From: Bryum argenteum
Lineage: Eukaryota > Streptophyta > Bryopsida > Bryales > Bryaceae
Length of the DNA: 64,000 nucleotides
NCBI GenBank assembly: GCA_037043015.1
Contig: CM073327.1
Span: 6,058,727-6,122,726 of the forward strand
Reading direction: 5' to 3'
The position numbers and the translations under genes were made by a program. This document shows positions 61,739 to 64,000 of the stretch, in pieces (the first letter of the stretch is position 1; every line of letters begins with the position of its first letter). The notes beneath the pieces were generated by a model. It had not been told where the DNA came from. It made no database searches and worked only from the letters and a program-made list of their open reading frames with translations.

Positions 61739-63959
61739 TCAAGATGAAGTATAAGTCGGAGTGCTGGGGCCTGATTCCAACACAAACATTTCTGATTCTG
61801 TGTCCTCCTGTAAAATAGACACAATTTGTGCCATGCTCGGCCGCTTCTCCGCCACATGTGAAGTGCATTGAAGGCACATGTTGAGGAACCGTTGCACGGC
61901 CTTTACTTCCTCATCTCTAACATCTAGTGTTGGATCAACCAAATCCATTAACATATCTTGCTCATATAGTCTCCACGCCTGCACATTAGCATATTAATCA
62001 TTTCTCATTGGTGCTCATTTACTGAGATACACATACCTATGAGTATATATGGTGAAGAAATGAATAACATTGGAAATATTGAGTCTAGAGGAACAATCAC
62101 ATTTTTTATTGTTCTAAGTGAGCATGGAGATTGTTTGATATAAAGGTTGCTCTTAAAAGATAAATTCTTGTTCAAGGAATGTATTCCAAAGTTAAAAGTT
62201 ACAACATCCTTCTATTATTCTTGTATCAAATGTTCCTAGACTAGACTCTAGTACTTCTATCATTCTCGTCTCAAATGTTCATAGACTAGACTCTAGTTAC
62301 CTATGTCAACTTGATACTATCAACGAGTCCAAATTGTGTAAGTGTCGACTTGATACTATCAACGAAACCGATTAGTGTAAGGGTTGGTTTTAAGAGCTTT
62401 TAAATAGACCAAGGGAGTCTACCTTTGTAACAAAGCAAAAGTTGACATGTAACTACAAAGGCAAGAGATAAGAATTTCTTCTCAAATTCGCCCATTACAC
62501 TTCGTAAGTAAATCCTTTGCGTAATGAGATTGTTGGCCTTGCTAAAATTGGTCAATCCTCGCATGGCTTCTATAGATTACAAGACACTAGGAGAAATGTT
62601 GGTAGAAGTATAGTACCCATTTGGTAAGAGAAAATACTTGATCCTCGGGTGCAATCGATTGAATGCAGGGTCTCCTACTTACAATCTCCAAGCACAAAAC
62701 TCCAAAGCTGTAAACATCCACTTTTTCGCTCAACTCTCCATACCAATAAATTTCCGGTGCCAGGTATCCGCTGCAACCATTACAACCAACCACATGCTAC
62801 AGCTCTTCTTCCTATCCACGGATGTTCATGCTCATGCGGATTTAAACACAAAGTAATCTGAATATATAAGAAGCTAACAGTATTTTAGAGTTCATTGCAG
62901 ATGCTCACAAGGTGCCAACAGGATCCGAAATGCAGCTCCCTTCATTCGGAAATGGACGAGCCAGGCGGAAATCAGAAATCTTGGCCTCGAGATCACTCGT
63001 CAACAAGACATTTGTAGCTTGGATATCTCGGTGGATGACTCTTGGATCCACCATTGCATGTAAATAATGCAACCCATGAGCAATCCCCAAGCAAATCTTG
63101 TGCCTTGCAGTCCACCCAGCCAGCCGACTCCTCATTTCCTCCTTTTTTGATCCTATTTTGAAACTCAAAACAAATGTGACATTTTCTTAGCTTTCTCGTG
63201 ATGAGCGAGTACAAAATTTACGAGGAGCTGCCAGTTCATGAGTGAGCAAATGTACCTAATAGAGCTTGATAGACATTGTAATCATGCACAAACTCGTAAA
63301 CCAGAAGCCTGTGAGATCCGCGACGACAATATCCTTTCAGTTTCACCAGGTTTCTGTGATTCATGTTCGAGGTCATGACCACCTCATTCAAGAACAACTC
63401 ATCGACATTGGAGCCCTGATTTTCTATTTGCTTGATCGCAACCACTTCTCCACTTGGCAGCAATCCCTGCAGCATTAGTTCCTCGATCAGCTCTCATGCG
63501 CCACTTAATTTGGACTCATCCAGCAACTTGAACATCTGATATGAACATTCTTGAAAATGCGGACATCGTACGAATAACTGGTCAAATTCGGACCACAAAT
63601 ATCCATACTCTCCTAAAACCAGACTCAGGGCTGGTACCGATCTCATGTTCAACTCAAAATGAGGTGGTGGTGTGTACAGACTTCCGCACCTTGTAAAGTA
63701 CTCCAAGCCACTGCTCCTCCAATCTCATGTCTTTGTGAAAGTCGCGTGTGGCAACGCGTAGCTCATCATAGCTGAATTTAGTGAATTTCACACTGAGGTC
63801 TTCAATTTCGCCACCAGAACGGACAATAGATATCGAAGTCCTCCCAGTATGCTTTTGAGGTTGCTGTTTTGCTCCTGCAACTTCAGATGGCATACTGTTG
63901 AACTTCCAGGCGGACAGGACTTCTCCAGATGAACGGCTTCTCACTATCTCTGATGGCGC
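61739..63959 (-). CDS. Receptor-like kinase (RLK/Pelle), C-terminal kinase part, with degenerate catalytic motifs; N-terminus outside the window
   Basis: Minus-strand exons: 63959-63690, 63466-63256, 63152-62909, 62770-62617 and 61978-61739 (stop). All junctions are GT-AG and in phase, giving 373 codons in the window. Recognisable parts are [16 protein letters not shown] before the kinase, VAIKQIENQ with the ATP-binding Lys, [71 protein letters not shown] and [12 protein letters not shown]. The family normally has a G-E-G-G-F-G loop, HRDIK and DFG. Here the loop reads [11 protein letters not shown], the Lys after HRDI is Gln, and DFG is DFR. The frame is intact, so this looks like a pseudokinase or a gene in early decay rather than a shattered pseudogene. 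Ectodomain and membrane segment lie beyond the right edge. Plant RLKs sense ligands at the plasma membrane. Confidence 0.82.
61979..62616 (-). other. Last intron of the receptor-like kinase gene (638 bp)
   Basis: The intron runs from donor GT just below 62,617 to acceptor AG just above 61,978. It contains two imperfect direct repeats: one with tcatagactagactctag (about 62,235 and 62,280), and one with acttgatactatcaac (about 62,309 and 62,348). It is much longer than the other introns of this gene (103-222 bp). Confidence 0.7.
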
Positions 63960-64000
63960 CTGAAAGTAAGCAATGAACTTGCTGTGCGTATCACAATGTC

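Noticed and set aside
1..64000. CRISPR arrays, bacterial operons or prophage
   Set aside because: All genes have spliceosomal introns; repeat arrays lack the direct-repeat/unique-spacer pattern.

Overview
The window is nuclear DNA of a land plant. Genes are split by short GT-AG introns, intergenic DNA is AT-rich and full of repeats, and the host genes are plant types: an ALG9 mannosyltransferase, a DTX-type MATE carrier and a receptor-like kinase. The transposon protein families, and a retrotransposon fragment with fungal-looking reverse transcriptase, remind me most of bryophytes (mosses). That placement comes from memory and was not tested.

Layout. 1-2.2 kb: decayed Ty3/Gypsy retrotransposon (minus strand). 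3.4-6.7 kb: complete 10-exon ALG9 gene (+, 597 aa). 6.8-24.2 kb: gene-free dispersed and tandem repeats, including a 69-bp minisatellite and a 401-bp MITE with perfect 25-bp inverted ends. 24.3-29.2 kb: MATE carrier (+, 13 coding exons, 525 aa) behind a long duplicated leader. 29.6-61.5 kb: a repeat of about 2.8 kb split by one 28,195-bp insertion. 61.7-64.0 kb: 3' part of a receptor-like kinase (minus) that has lost several catalytic residues and runs off the window.

The main discovery candidate is the insertion at 30,277-58,471. It is flanked by a perfect 10-bp target-site duplication (30,267-30,276 and 58,472-58,481). It carries 41-bp perfect inverted repeats placed 13 bp inside each end, and an open 989-aa MULE-type transposase (DDE core plus SWIM zinc finger) near its right end. 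Besides the transposase it carries an open beta-class DNA N4/N6-methyltransferase-like gene with DAPE in place of DPPY, an open 488-aa ParB/sulfiredoxin-fold gene, and an open 389-aa acidic gene whose third intron holds a 5.4-kb satellite. It also carries a broken coiled-coil/RING-like gene and a broken RNase H-like transposase gene. I read it as a giant MULE with a DNA-modification/ParB-like gene set. Shared function of these genes is inference.

Two near-identical 1.47-kb higher-order repeats in the satellite differ almost only at CAG/CTG triplets within short patches. This looks like uncorrected base-calling error at CHG-methylated cytosines rather than true divergence.
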